In this document: piece by piece, positions 12,003-24,000 of the stretch
Layout of the letters: each line of letters opens with the position of its first letter
Position numbering within the stretch: the first letter of the stretch is position 1
Source: Litsea cubeba
Lineage: Eukaryota; Streptophyta; Magnoliopsida; Laurales; Lauraceae
Assembly (NCBI GenBank): GCA_012931725.1
Contig: CM022955.1
Location: forward strand, 15,331,423 to 15,395,422
Direction: 5' to 3'
DNA length: 64,000 bases
The notes under the pieces: model-generated
What the model was told of the DNA's origin: nothing
Seen by the model: the letters and a program-made list of their open reading frames with translations, nothing else
Database searches by the model: none
Made by a program: the position numbers and the translations under genes

Positions 12003-12310
12003 GGGTCCCGGCCCCCTTGGATTGTTACCAAAAATAAAAAAATAAAAAATAAATGGCTCCAAAGCCCCATTGGATGGTTCAAAAAAGGGTCCCAGTCCCC
12101 TTGAATGGTTTTAAAAAAAAAATCTCATTCACTTTGGATGATTATAAACAAAAAGAAAAAAGAAAAATGGGTCCCAAAAGAAAAGGACAAATGAGTCCCA
12201 ACCCCCTTGGATGGTTAAAAAATAAAAAAGGGCCCAGCCCCTTTGAATGGTTAAAAACAAAGTAAGAAAAATGGGTCCCAGCCAGCTTGGATGGTTAAAA
12301 AACAAAGATA
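12003..12310. repeat. Minisatellite in the MULE right arm
   Basis: About seven degenerate units built on GGGTCCCAGCCCCCTTGGAT followed by GGTTAAAAAA, 30-60 bp each. It lies just inside the right TIR and has no counterpart at the left end. Confidence 0.8.
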
Positions 12311-12394
12311 TGAGGGCTAAAAGAGTCATTTTCGCTTTCCAACAAATCCAAGGGGTAAAATTGGTAATACAAAAAAGGAGAGAAAGAGTGGGAA

Positions 12395-12497
12395 CGTCTG
12401 TTATCTCTTCTTTAGTTGGACTGTCAGTCAAGGCACCTATAAGTAAAAGGAACAAATAGGTTTTCTGAAAACATAGGTGCCTTTTTGTAAAAAAGTC
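12395..12497 (-). repeat. MULE right terminal inverted repeat (conserved core)
   Basis: Reverse complement matches 7273-7391. It is followed at once by the second TAATTTCAA duplication (12498-12506). Confidence 0.93.
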
Positions 12498-12785
12498 TAA
12501 TTTCAAAAAACGCAATAAATTTGAACAGATACAAATAAGTTTCAAAAGACGCAAATAAATTTAAAAAACGCATATAGATTTCAAAAAACGTAAATAAATT
12601 TGCTAAAAAACTCAGATAAATTTTGAAAAAAACTCAAATAAATTTACCAAAAACACAAAGAAATATGAAAGAAGACAGATAAACTTGAACAACACTCAGA
12701 TAAATTTGACAAAAACTCGGATAAATTTGACAACAACTCAGATAAATTTGACAAAAACTCAGATAAATTTGACAAAAGAGATAAA
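12498..12785. repeat. AT-rich short tandem array, right half
   Basis: Continuation of the array at 6981-7272. At 12640-12780 it becomes more regular, with about seven units of roughly 19 bp built on ACTCAGATAAATTTGACAA. Confidence 0.78.
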
Positions 12786-12839
12786 CAGAGCCAAAGAGCG
12801 ATCACCGGGGAGACGTTAGTCCTCCACGGAATTCCCCTA

Positions 12840-13800
12840 TCATCCATTTATCCATATTAATCTCTTCTTGTCACTACCACCCCATTCCCATCTTCCATCT
12901 CCACTACAGAACAATAAAAAAAAAGACCATCATCACTACCCACCCACCGTTCCACCCCGTGCCTCAACAGAACCCCCTCTTCCCACTCCGAAAACCCTAA
13001 ACCCATCTCCTCGACCTCTGCTCCAAGACCCATCTCCCCCATCCCCACCGACACCACCTCTGTCCACCCAAACCACCAATACCCTAGACAAACCCACCAT
13101 TCCAGCCGCCACATCTCGACCCCTCAAACCCAATCCCTCAGGCTTCTTCTCAATGAATGGCGTCACTATTGATCCTTTCCACGCACTTGTTGCTGCCTGA
13201 TCCGAACACGGTGATTGAAACATGCAAGCAGCCAAGTGGTGGCAGCGACATTAACCACACCTTCCTCGCCCCTAGATTGTACTATTCATGCCACAAACCA
13301 AACAAAAAACTACTTGATGATTTTGATAGATTTCAATGGTGGACCACAAGTCCAAATAAAAATAAAAAGGCCCACCGATTGGATGGCTGAGATCATCTAC
13401 ATATAAGACTTTATGTCCGTTTCGAGTTTCTGTAGGAAACTCGATCGGTATGGCCCATCTCATCCGTGAGGCGGATAGCGAGATGGGTTTCTTGGGTTCG
13501 ATGAATCCACCCCGGAATAGAGGAAGAGAAAGGGCAGAAGAGGCTTTGGAAAGGTTAGGGTAAACAAGATCCAGATCCTGCTTATTCTGCTCCGAGCCCA
13601 GCGACGGCAATGACACCGGAAACGAGGGATCCTCTGCCCAATCATCCCGCAACAGCGACGCGAGATTTTCTCATGTGCTTTGCCACTTCCGACAAAACTG
13701 AGACCAGTTTATATACACATCGGATCTCCGCCGGAAACCGCCCACATCGGCATCTTGTTTTTTCGGCTGGCGTTGAGTTCTGTGGATAGAAATAAGAAAG
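12840..13800. other. Unresolved GC-richer segment, possible gene remnant
   Basis: The + strand has a proline-rich open frame (12868-13200) that lacks an ATG until 13153. The - strand has a 126-residue frame with an ATG (13652-13272) and a TATA-like GTATATAAAC upstream near 13710. Neither matches a family I recognise, and the two strands cannot be separated by inspection. Base composition differs from the flanking AT-rich arrays, so this may be a decayed or captured gene piece. I assign no function. Confidence 0.25.
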
Positions 13801-13907
13801 GGAGAATATAAAATTTCAAATTTTAAAATTTAAAATTTATGCCTAAAACGGTTGAAAGGGCAATTTAGTCATAAAAAATTAGATCGTGTGGACGCAGGGG
13901 CTGCAAA

Positions 13908-14560
13908 TAGGGATGGCAATTCCGTCCGGTCCGGTCCGATCCGATCTGATACCCGCTCCGTTTGGATATGGATTTCGGATATTTTTTCGGAGATCGGGTC
14001 GGATTCGGATATGGATTTTAAAAAAAATTCGGAGATCGGATCGGAGGCGGATATGGAGATATCCGATCCGAATATCCGATCGGATATCCGTTTGGATATC
14101 CGAACCGTATCCGACCCGTTTGGATATCCGTTTAACCCTTAATTGCAGTTTTCCTCCTTATCTTATATAATATTATATATATTACACCATATATATATAT
14201 CAATATATTATAGATAACACTTCAATAATTGGGATTTGTATGACTTGTGTAAGTGTGTTGAAACTTGAATGACTTTATTTTGGAAGTTTATTTTTGGATA
14301 TATTTTGAATTGTATCGTCTTTTTAATGTTTTTAATGCTTAAATTATATTTTGAATTGTATTGTCTTTTTAATATTTTTTTTAATGATTTGGATATCCGA
14401 TTCTCCGTTTGGATATCCGATATCCGTTTGGAGGCGGGGATGGAGGATAGAATGGATATCCGTTTGGAGATCGGAGCGGATATGGAGACGGAGAATTGGA
14501 TTTGGATATGGAGGCGGATATGACAATATCCGCCTCCGATCCGACCCGTTGCCATCCCTA
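13908..14560. mobile_element. Non-autonomous hAT element 2 (653 bp)
   Basis: Starts TAGGGATGGCAAT and ends with the complement (TTGCCATCCCTA). The flanks are perfect 8-bp duplications GCTGCAAA at 13900-13907 and 14561-14568. Both subterminal thirds are filled with GGATATCCG and close variants on both strands, and the middle is AT-rich. No transposase frame is present. The TIR resembles that of the element at 1847-2479, but the repeated internal word is different. Confidence 0.93.
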
Positions 14561-14568
14561 GCTGCAAA

Positions 14569-15055
14569 TAGTCTAGCTAAGTGGATCAGAGGCTTTTAAA
14601 AAATAGGTCCTCGATGTGGCTTTCATTTTTAGTAGGATTTTTTTTAGTAAATATCCCTAAAATAAAAATTCTCATGATAAAGTAAAAATCTTGACGGTCG
14701 AGTTTACTTTACCACTGCATTTCAAAACAAAAAATATCCGCAGATGTATACTTCGTCTCAGAAGAGCAATGGGAAGGGTTCCTTCCTCTTCCTGTTCTAA
14801 AACCGGAGTTCGTCTCCTAATGCTGTTTTTGAGAGAGAGACACAGGATCTGGTGGAAGTTTTTGTTTCTCTTCTATATTCCCGCCAAGAGAGAAATCACA
14901 TTCCCTGGCGTGGTGGGAAAGAAATAAGAGGACATAAGTGTTTGTTTCAACTTTTTTAGTTTTCCTTTTCTCTTCTCTCCTCTTCTATCTCATCTTCCAT
15001 TCCATTTCCTAAAACTGAAAACCAAGAAGAAGAAGAAAGAAAGAAAGAAAGAAAG
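14569..15055 (+). promoter_or_regulatory. Upstream region and leader of XPF/UVH1
   Basis: Directly follows the hAT element. The last 120 bases are a pyrimidine-rich leader (CT-rich 14950-15000) followed by an AAGAAAGAAAG microsatellite (15028-15054) running into the start codon. No convincing TATA box is seen, which suits a housekeeping repair gene. The transcription start is not resolved. Confidence 0.5.
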
Positions 15056-18000
15056 ATGGTGGGATTCCATGAGCACATAATATCAGATCTTCTTGAAGAC
15101 CCAAATGGAGGTCTAGTGGTTATGTCGTCAGGACTCTCTCTCCACATCCTCATCTCCACTCTCCTCCAACTCCACTCCCCTTCACAAGGCACTCTCCTCA
15201 TTCTCTCCGCATCCCCTTCCCAAAAATCCACTATCCTCCGCTCCCTCTCCCAATCCCAATCCCCCAACCCTACTAACCCTACCAACCCTAACCCTAATTC
15301 AACCATACCTTCCGAGCTCTCCTTCGATCTCCCCTCCAACCACCGCCAATCCCTCTACTCCACCGGCTCCATCTTCTTCATCACACCTCGCATCCTAATC
15401 GTCGACCTCCTCACCTCCAAGCTCCCCACCTCCTCCATCGCCGGCCTCCTCATCCTCAACGCCCACACCCTCTCCGACACGTCCACCGAGGCCTTCGCCG
15501 TCCGCATCCTCCGCTCCCTCCGCTCCCCTGCCTATGTCCGCGCCTTCTCCGACCGCCCCCACTCCATGATCTCCGCCTTCGCCAAGGCCGAACGCATCAT
15601 GAAGTGCCTCTTCATCCGCCGACTCCACCTCTGGCCTCGCTTCCACGTCCTCGTCTCCGAGCAACTCGAGAGGACCCCGCCGGAGGTCGTCGACGTCCGC
15701 GTCCCTCTTTCCCCCCTCATGAAGGGGATACAGAAGGCCGTGGTCGGGGCCATGGACGCCTGCTTGAAGGAGCTCAGGAAGACGAATAAGGTCGATGTGG
15801 ATGACCTCACTGTGGAGAATGGGCTCTTCAAGTCATTTGATGAGATTGTGAGGAGGCAGCTCGATCCTATCTGGCATACCATTGGGAAGAAGACGAAGCA
15901 GCTGGTCTCCGATTTGCAGACGCTGAGGAAATTGCTCGATTATCTCGTTCGATACGATGCTGTGACTTACTTGAAGTACTTGGATACTCTCAGAGTTTCA
16001 GAAGGTGTTCGCTCTGTTTGGATTTTCGCCGATTCGAGCCATAAGATTTTTGAGTATGCGAAGAAGCGGGTGTTTCAATTGGTCACATCTGAAGGTGGGA
16101 AGGTGGCTTTGGATAGTAAGAACGCACCAAGCAAGAAAAGGAAAGTGAAAGAAGGTGGGAGATTCTAATTTATAGTTGTTACTCCATGTTTGTTGAAGTA
16201 GTTATGGATTTGGTAGTTTTGGAGGAAATTCAATACAAAAGAGAACTCCTTTCGATTCAATTTGCTGTCCGGAACTACATATATTAAATGCTGTTTTCTC
16301 CCTCTTCTTGTGATTTTTCATGTGACAGGTGGAGCTTCTTCTTCCAGTGGAAAAGATGATGTGAAGACAGATACAAGTTCTGGAGTGGTTTTGGAGGAAG
16401 TGTTGGAGGAATCCCCTAAATGGAAGGTGTTACGTGTGAGTAAGTGAGTTCCATTGCTTTATGTGAATATTCGAAGCATCTATTGTTGTTGTTGATGATG
16501 ATGATGAAACTGCTGATTTGATTTAAGTGGATACTGTTAAGAAATTAGTTTATCCAACTATTTGCTCCAAATTGAACAAATTTGATTTAATTGGATAATG
16601 AAATGGTAGTACTTGATTGATACGTGCATTTATCAACATTGTGCATGGTTTGTTGATCATTGGCGAAATAATCCGTGATATATCATTATTTATTTCTATA
16701 TCTTATTACGATGGTCAATGTTAACCTTTTCTCAATAGTGAAAAGTGTGCACCAATTTGTCCAATCACCTGTATTCAAAAGGATCAGTATGATGCATCAG
16801 GGAAAGATTTAGGAATGTTTTGGTCTATCTTCTGATTGGGCATGATATCTAGCTAGCTAAGTGGAAAACTGATTCCTTAATTGTTTCGCCTTTCATTATT
16901 TTTTGGTTTTTTTCCCCTTCATTCTCCTCACTTGAAATGGGTCTGTTCTCTTTCTTCATCTTATTGAAACGTGTCTGTGCGTGTCCTTCCTTCTTCATGG
17001 AATCAGTTCTCTTCTTCTTGAAATGTGTATGTTTGTTTGGTTGTTTCTGTGTGTCTGTTGATTCTCTTGGATGTCGTATTTCTAAATGGATGATATGGCA
17101 TATTGTGGGAGTACGTTGAAGTGTATCAACTGTTTTTGTTAGACATTTTTTCTATTCAGTGTCTTCTTTTTCTTGTAGGTTTCGGGAACATAGAAAAAGT
17201 GTATTTGTTCTTGATGTGATACTTGAATCTCTTGAAACTTCCAGCTTGCTGATAGTGCCCCATACGATTTACGTTTGACACTTTTAAATAAGCAGTTGTG
17301 CATTTTTAAGTACCATGAAAATTCTAAGGTCTTCATGAATCTTAGGTATCTCTCTTTGATTGAATGTGCATTACCTGATTTATTCCAGGAAATACTGGAA
17401 GAAATAGAAGACGAAAGACAAAAGAGAGCTCCTTCGAGTGAAGGAGGATTTACTATTGAAGATGCAGGGGATGACAGTGGAATTGTTTTAGTAGCTTGTA
17501 AAGATGAGCGCACTTGCATGCAGCTGGAAGATTTCATCATGATGGGCCCACAAAAGGTGAGTGTTAATGACTTTAACTGCATTATTCTCTGTTAATCGTG
17601 TGGGCAGTATATTCTTAGATGCCATATGTATCCAGTATATATTTTTTTCACTGAGTATCATTAATTGACCTCATCAATTACTTATTTGTGCCAGTATAAT
17701 TTTTAATATAGTTTTCTCTCAATCAAAATCCATGGTTTTACTTTTTTCTTTGTCCATTTTTTCTTTTTGTTCTCTTGTCTGATATATCTTACGTGGATAT
17801 CTATATATTTTCTGGCCATGTATACGAACAAAACATGACTTTTTGATTGGTAACCCTGAAACTTTGACGAAAATGCAAAGATATCCAAATGGTTTGAGAG
17901 AGATACCTGTCACAAGGCCAATAACAAGTTAAAACAGATGCCACAAAACAAGATCACAATAGTTGCTAGACCTTAGACTTTATCAGCTTCCTTTAATTTG

Positions 18001-21000
18001 TACTGAAAGTTGGCCTCAATAGATTCGGATAAGGCCTTGATGTTGTATAATATATAAATGTACTAGGAGTCCCCCCACCTATAATATTGGAAGAAACAGT
18101 CTCTAGTTCTACAATTGGTCTAAGGCTTTAAAGATTCTCAAACCTCCCCAGTTGCACATATCTAGGGATGTCAACAAGCCAAGCTACCTTGGCTCACCTA
18201 GGTTGACCTTGCGCAAGCTCGGATTGCTGTCTCACAACTCACAAGCCAAGCTTAAGCTAGGATTGGCTCCCTTGTGCTTGGCTGAGATGTTACCCCATTG
18301 GACCTAAAGAATAATGTCTCTTTGGACCCATGATACCCGGATACTTGTAGAAGCCCAACATATCCGTATTGTTCCGATACGACACTTGTATTGGTGCCTG
18401 ATACTGCACCGATACTTCTATGGACCAAGTTTAACATATCCTACTTATAAAGTTACTTTATTTCATATAGTTCTTTTAGCATTTTTACTTCTCACCATAA
18501 AAAATGCTAGAAAGGGACAAAAAGAACGATAATCTCATTTATTCAAAAGTGATCTAAAGAAAAAATTAGGACACCTATTTCTGTATTCGTGACCTAGATT
18601 TTCAAAAGTGAGAAGTCATCCCCGATCCCCGTATCCGTGTCCGTATCTGGGCTGGGGGGTGTTTATGAATCTTGGTTGCAAAAGGATTTGGAAAACCACT
18701 TTCAAAAAATGAAGGACTCTTCCCTAACGGTTTAACTTAATATTGTTATAACTTTTCTTAATCTGGCATGAACTCTTTAGCAAACTAAAAAAGATTCCAA
18801 GTAAGCTTTTTGAAACCAATCCTTAGCATTTAGGGAGGACTTGATGAACAAAAAAAAAAACATAAAGCAAAGAAGTTGTCTGCACCATCTTTTAACTGCA
18901 TTCACTAAAGAAAACATAAATATAACTGCTACGGGGAACTACTCAGCATGTGTTGCCCACTTACCTTGCAAAAAACAATAGTGCAGCCCACTGTTGTTTC
19001 AAGCCTTCTCTTTATTTCATTTGAAATTGCATTGGGTAACCTCTGCACCTGCATTTCTTCTGAAATGTTTTTGTTGATTTTGTCTAAAAGTACTTAGAGC
19101 TTGGCAAACATATTTGGCCAGGTCCTGGCATTCTGGTAGATATCTTGAGCCTGTATCCTAGACCCATTGTACTGTTTGGTTTGGGTATGTGTCTGACAGT
19201 AACTTAAACTGGATCTTGGCTACCCATTGACCTGACCTCATTCCCAGTCAGTTTCCATTTCTACCTATATAATATGATGTCTATTCTTGGTTCTGGATTG
19301 CTTAGGGCCTGTTTGTTTGCATAGAATACATAGGAATTGTACACGTAGGAATTTATAGTAAATGAGCTCCATCGGAGCAATTTTAAAGAGGTGAGGGATG
19401 AAGGATAAAATGTAGCGATGTAGATGGGACCTTGATTTTCCTAGGATTTGAATTGGCTAGGTATTCATTTTGCATCTTCCATTAAAGGAGAGGTAATTTG
19501 ATGGTCAGTTTTGAATATTGACCTTTGATTCTTCATTTTTAACCACTTATAAAAATCCAAAGACTTAAAATTCCTAGGAATTCAATTGCATGAAACAAAT
19601 AGGCCCTTAGTGACTGCCATTTCTTTATTTTCATTGGTGCAGGTAATGCAAAAAGAGTGGGAGAAATACTTGCTGGGTAAGGCAGAGTTGTATGGCTTAC
19701 GAACACGTGCTAAGAAGAAATCCAAGGACCCAAAAGGATTTGGTATTCTGAACGGACTGGTTCCTGCTGTGCCTAGAGAGAATACTGAAGCTACTAGCAA
19801 TTTTAAGCTGGAACGTGATGCCCTGATGGCAGCAGCATCAGAGATAAACAATCTAACAAAGGAGGAAGTTGATGCTGGAGACAATTTTCAGCCTCTTCCT
19901 GGCAGGGGACGTGGCAGAGGAAGAGGACGAGGAAGAGGAAGAGGAAGAGGAAGGAGCCAGAGAGGGAAAGCGGTTGAGGAGGTTAAAGTATCTGAAACTG
20001 TTGTACCAAAGAAAGTTGCATCTGATATATCTGGATTAGAAAGTAGATGCCAAAGGGCTGGTACTGATCCTATAGACACAGCCGATCTCCAGGAACATTT
20101 ACAAACTAGTAGCGACGAGTACATTCTTAGAAAGCATACTGAGGAGTTTAACAACTCAGAACTTAAACGTGCCAAGCAGCTTCCACCGGTGCATTTCTAT
20201 GTGCTTGATAGCGACCAACATATTCTTGATGTTATGAAGCCCTCTGCAATTGTTGTTTACCATCCAGACATGGCTTTTGTGAGAGAAATTGAAATTTATA
20301 AAGCAGATAACCCGTTGAAGAAGCTGAAAGTTTATTTCTTGTTCTATGAAGATTCTACAGAGGTTCAAAAGTTTGAGGCAAGCATACGCAGGGAAAATGG
20401 AGCATTTGAATCATTGATAAGGCAGAAGTCATTGATGATGATCCCTGTTGATCAGGTTTGTTTCTCTTGGTGTGCAGTTTCACTTTTCCGATTTATGAAA
20501 CTTTAGTTGAATTTTTTCCATATTCTTTTCTATGTATATTATGCTGACTTTTTTTTTTTCTTTTCTACCTTTTCTTCTAGCAGTGTGTTTCTATTATTCA
20601 AAATTGATTTGCTTTTGGTTTTCAGGGATGATGTTGATACTGTGATGTGCAGTCCCTGTATATTTTACGAACTTAAAACCAGGAACTGTAGCCATGTTAA
20701 TTAGCTTTGTGTTCGGATGTGTTTCTTAGGATTAAATTTGAAGTTAATAATAAGTATTTTATGTGATGAGTACCAGTATGAATTCCAACTGCAGCAAACA
20801 GTCCATAGGGTTAGATCCTTTGAACCCCAATCTATCTGGATCTTGAACTTATGATACCAAGATCTTTGAAAAATAGGCAATGCATTGTATCAATATCATA
20901 TCCAATACTTCATCTTTTATGTGTAAAATCTTTATCCCTACCATATTATGTCCTTACCCATACATCTCATACCTGGGCATCATAGTTTAGGATGCACTAG

Positions 21001-24000
21001 TCATAGAGACAGACGTCAATATTCTCTTGTTGTTGATGTAATTTTCCTTTTGTTCACTTGTGTCACTTCTTGGTTACCTCATATGTGATCCAAGTGATGA
21101 AGGAAAAAAATAAAGAGTAAGGACAGCATGAATAAGCATGCTGAAACCTAGCTATAGAGTGGACTAGGGCACTCTAGAAGGGAACGGGGTATTCCGTATT
21201 CCTGCCATAATTACGAAGTTCGTTTCGGGTTGGATAAAAAATATCGGTTCAGCCAAAATTTCCAAAAAATTTCAGTTCAGTCAGTCAACCAAACTGAAAA
21301 TTCCCAACCCTGCCCCACCACGCCCCGCCATGCAATTTTTTTTGGTGAAAATTTTGGACCATTTCAGCTGAAACACGTTATTGAAGAAATAATTGGAGTG
21401 CATGATGTAAATTTTCGGTAACTTTTTTGTTAACAGAAAAAAGGCCCATCCCCCTTTTTCAGTTCGCAGTGCGTTCAACTGAAGTACTGCTGCTGCCAAG
21501 TAGGCTTCAGAACTCGTCTTCCAATTCCTCTTCTCCTTCTTTCTCCTTCATTTTCTTTTCTTTATATCTGGGTAGTTTGGGCTGTGTTCTTTTATTTCTT
21601 TTCCCCTGCATTCAGATAGCCTCCTTTATTTCTTCTTCAATGCATATTTTAAAATTTTAGTACTTGATATGTACTTTTTCTACATATGTATTTTTTTTTT
21701 TTTCAAAACGTAACTTTCAAAATGTTGCGCCAAAATTCCTAATCAGTTAAAACATTTCGGTTTGGAGGCCAAACTGAAATGGGGTCTGAAATGAAATTCT
21801 CAACTATTATGCCCACCAATCTCAATCTGTTGTATGGAAGATAATCATTTAAAACCCTTATATAGTTGTGTTCATTCATTTTCATATTTATATGCTAACC
21901 TTTTTTGTTACTGAAAAACACATCTTAGCCATCCATCTCTAACTTTTTATGATTCTGTAATTGGAAGCAACAATGACAGATTTTCCTTTATGAGTTAGCC
22001 ATCCATCATCATCAAAGCCTTGTCCCAACTATGTTAGGGCCAGCTACATGAATTTTGTTTCTCCATTCTGATCTATCTTGGCCAAATCTTGTGACTAAGC
22101 AACCAAATTTAAGAAATAATAACTAACTAATAAAGAAGTGGTAACATTAAAATAAAGAACACTATTAAAGAGGTGAATGTTCCCACTAGGTTCTTATGCT
22201 GCCTTATTGTCCAGAAGTGGACTAATGGTGCAGTTCTTATGTGTGTGTAGATTAGTGTTCCCAAAAGGACCCGTTGATGGTGTCTTGTCTGGCATGGGCC
22301 TTGCCCTCCTTTGGTAAACCCAAAGAGTATAGACCACTAATGTTCGTCAATATGATTGTTTTTCATGCGATTTAAGTCATGACAAGAATACTACCAATCT
22401 CTGTGCACTTATAACATATAATAGATTTAGATGAATGCTGTTGTGGTTTTGTTACTGTAGACAATTTCCATTAATGACTTTTACGTTTTACATTGAACTG
22501 TTGTATTACCCATACGAGTGGGTAACTGATCTGGATTTTTACCAGGATGGGCGTTGTCTTGGGTTAGATGCATCCAATGAGTTGCTGATTTCACAGAATT
22601 CAATAACTAGGAAGGCAGGTGGTAGAAAGGCAGCAGAGAGAGAAATGCAGGTCACTATTATAAGGAAAAGTATCTGTATGCATTAGATTTTGTTGTCAAA
22701 TTATCTTTCCTTGTTAATATGGTTCTGTGTATTGTTTTCCAGGTCATAGTCGACATAAGAGAATTTATGAGCAGCCTCCCAAATGTTCTCCACCAGAAAG
22801 GCATGCGGATTATACCTGTGACACTGGAAGTTGGGGACTATGTGCTTTCACCTTTGATTTGTGTCGAGCGAAAGAGTATTGCAGATCTTTTCTCAAGCTT
22901 TGCATCAGGCCGTCTCTATAACCAAGTAGAAACAATGGCTCGTTACTATAGAATACCTGTGCTCCTAATTGAGTTTTCACAGGATAAGAGCTTTTCTTTT
23001 CAGGTATTTGAGCGCGATCACCCTCTTTTAACTTAAATTCTTTGAATGGAAGTCACCATTCATTTTTATTATGGTAATTGCCTTTTGTAGTCTGCAAGTG
23101 ATATTGGTGATGATGTTGTGCCAACAAGCATAATATCCAAGTTGTCATTACTTGTTCTGCACTTTCCTCGTCTGCGTCTTGTTTGGTCCCGCAGCTTGCA
23201 TGCAACAGCAGAAATATTTGCTTCACTGAAGGCAAATCAGGATGAACCCGACGAGAGCAAGGCAATGAGAGTTGGTGTCCCAACAGAAGAGGGGATTGTG
23301 GAGGATGATGTGAGGTGGGAAACAGATTTAGCATTCAGAATCTCAAGATTATATTATATTATATATTTATTTTCTTTGTTGAAATGGAGTTGCATTATTA
23401 TTTCTTCTTCATCTTTCGGAGCTGGTTGCATCATCATGGAAGCCTTGCCACATCTATCTGTGTTTATTCTGAGAATTGTGTTAATTTAATCTGTGACACC
23501 CAGATGCAGGGTGGATATGACGGGTACCATGGATGTGACACGAAGAGTATCATCATTCATATAGAAAATGAAGTATTGGATTCTATATGACATGATATGT
23601 TGCCTATATTGAAGTATTCAATTATCATAGAATTTTATCAGTTACCCTGTTCTAATTGTACTTTCCTTAATGTTTTCCATATATTTTTCTTCCTTTTGCT
23701 ATTAATTTGTCAAATGGTTTTTCGCTTATTAGTTGGAACACGATGTCATTTCATGTAAAAAAAAAAAAAAAAAACCAACCCTTTTCTTCTTTAGTAATTA
23801 GCTGGGTAAAATGTCAACATTTTACTGTAGGGGTTCCACCATTTGAGCCTACAAGGGACATGCTGAAATCCCTGTTTGATAAAAAAACAAAAGAAGTAAA
23901 AAGGAATTGGTGAATGGTTTGGTTGGAAAGAAAAAACCTGCATGAAACAACACAACCTAAGTTTGGAATATACATTCCATCAGCATGAAACAATCAAAGC

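Larger units (their letters stand above)
7273..12497 (+). mobile_element. Complete Mutator-like element (MULE), 5.2 kb
   Basis: Bounded by perfect 9-bp duplications TAATTTCAA (7264-7272 and 12498-12506). The ends are inverted repeats starting GAGTTTTTTTACAAAA on the left and GACTTTTTTACAAAAA on the reverse of the right. The pair stays clearly alignable for about 100-120 bp and more weakly to about 200 bp. The interior carries a MuDR-type transposase (8386-10691). A 9-bp TSD, long TIRs and this transposase family together define a MULE. The intact TSD suggests a fairly recent insertion, though the transposase already has a frameshift. Confidence 0.96.

Noticed and set aside
15395..15882. Minus-strand frames of 89-116 residues opposite XPF exon 1
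   Set aside because: GC-rich coding sequence often leaves open antisense frames. The + strand is clearly XPF.
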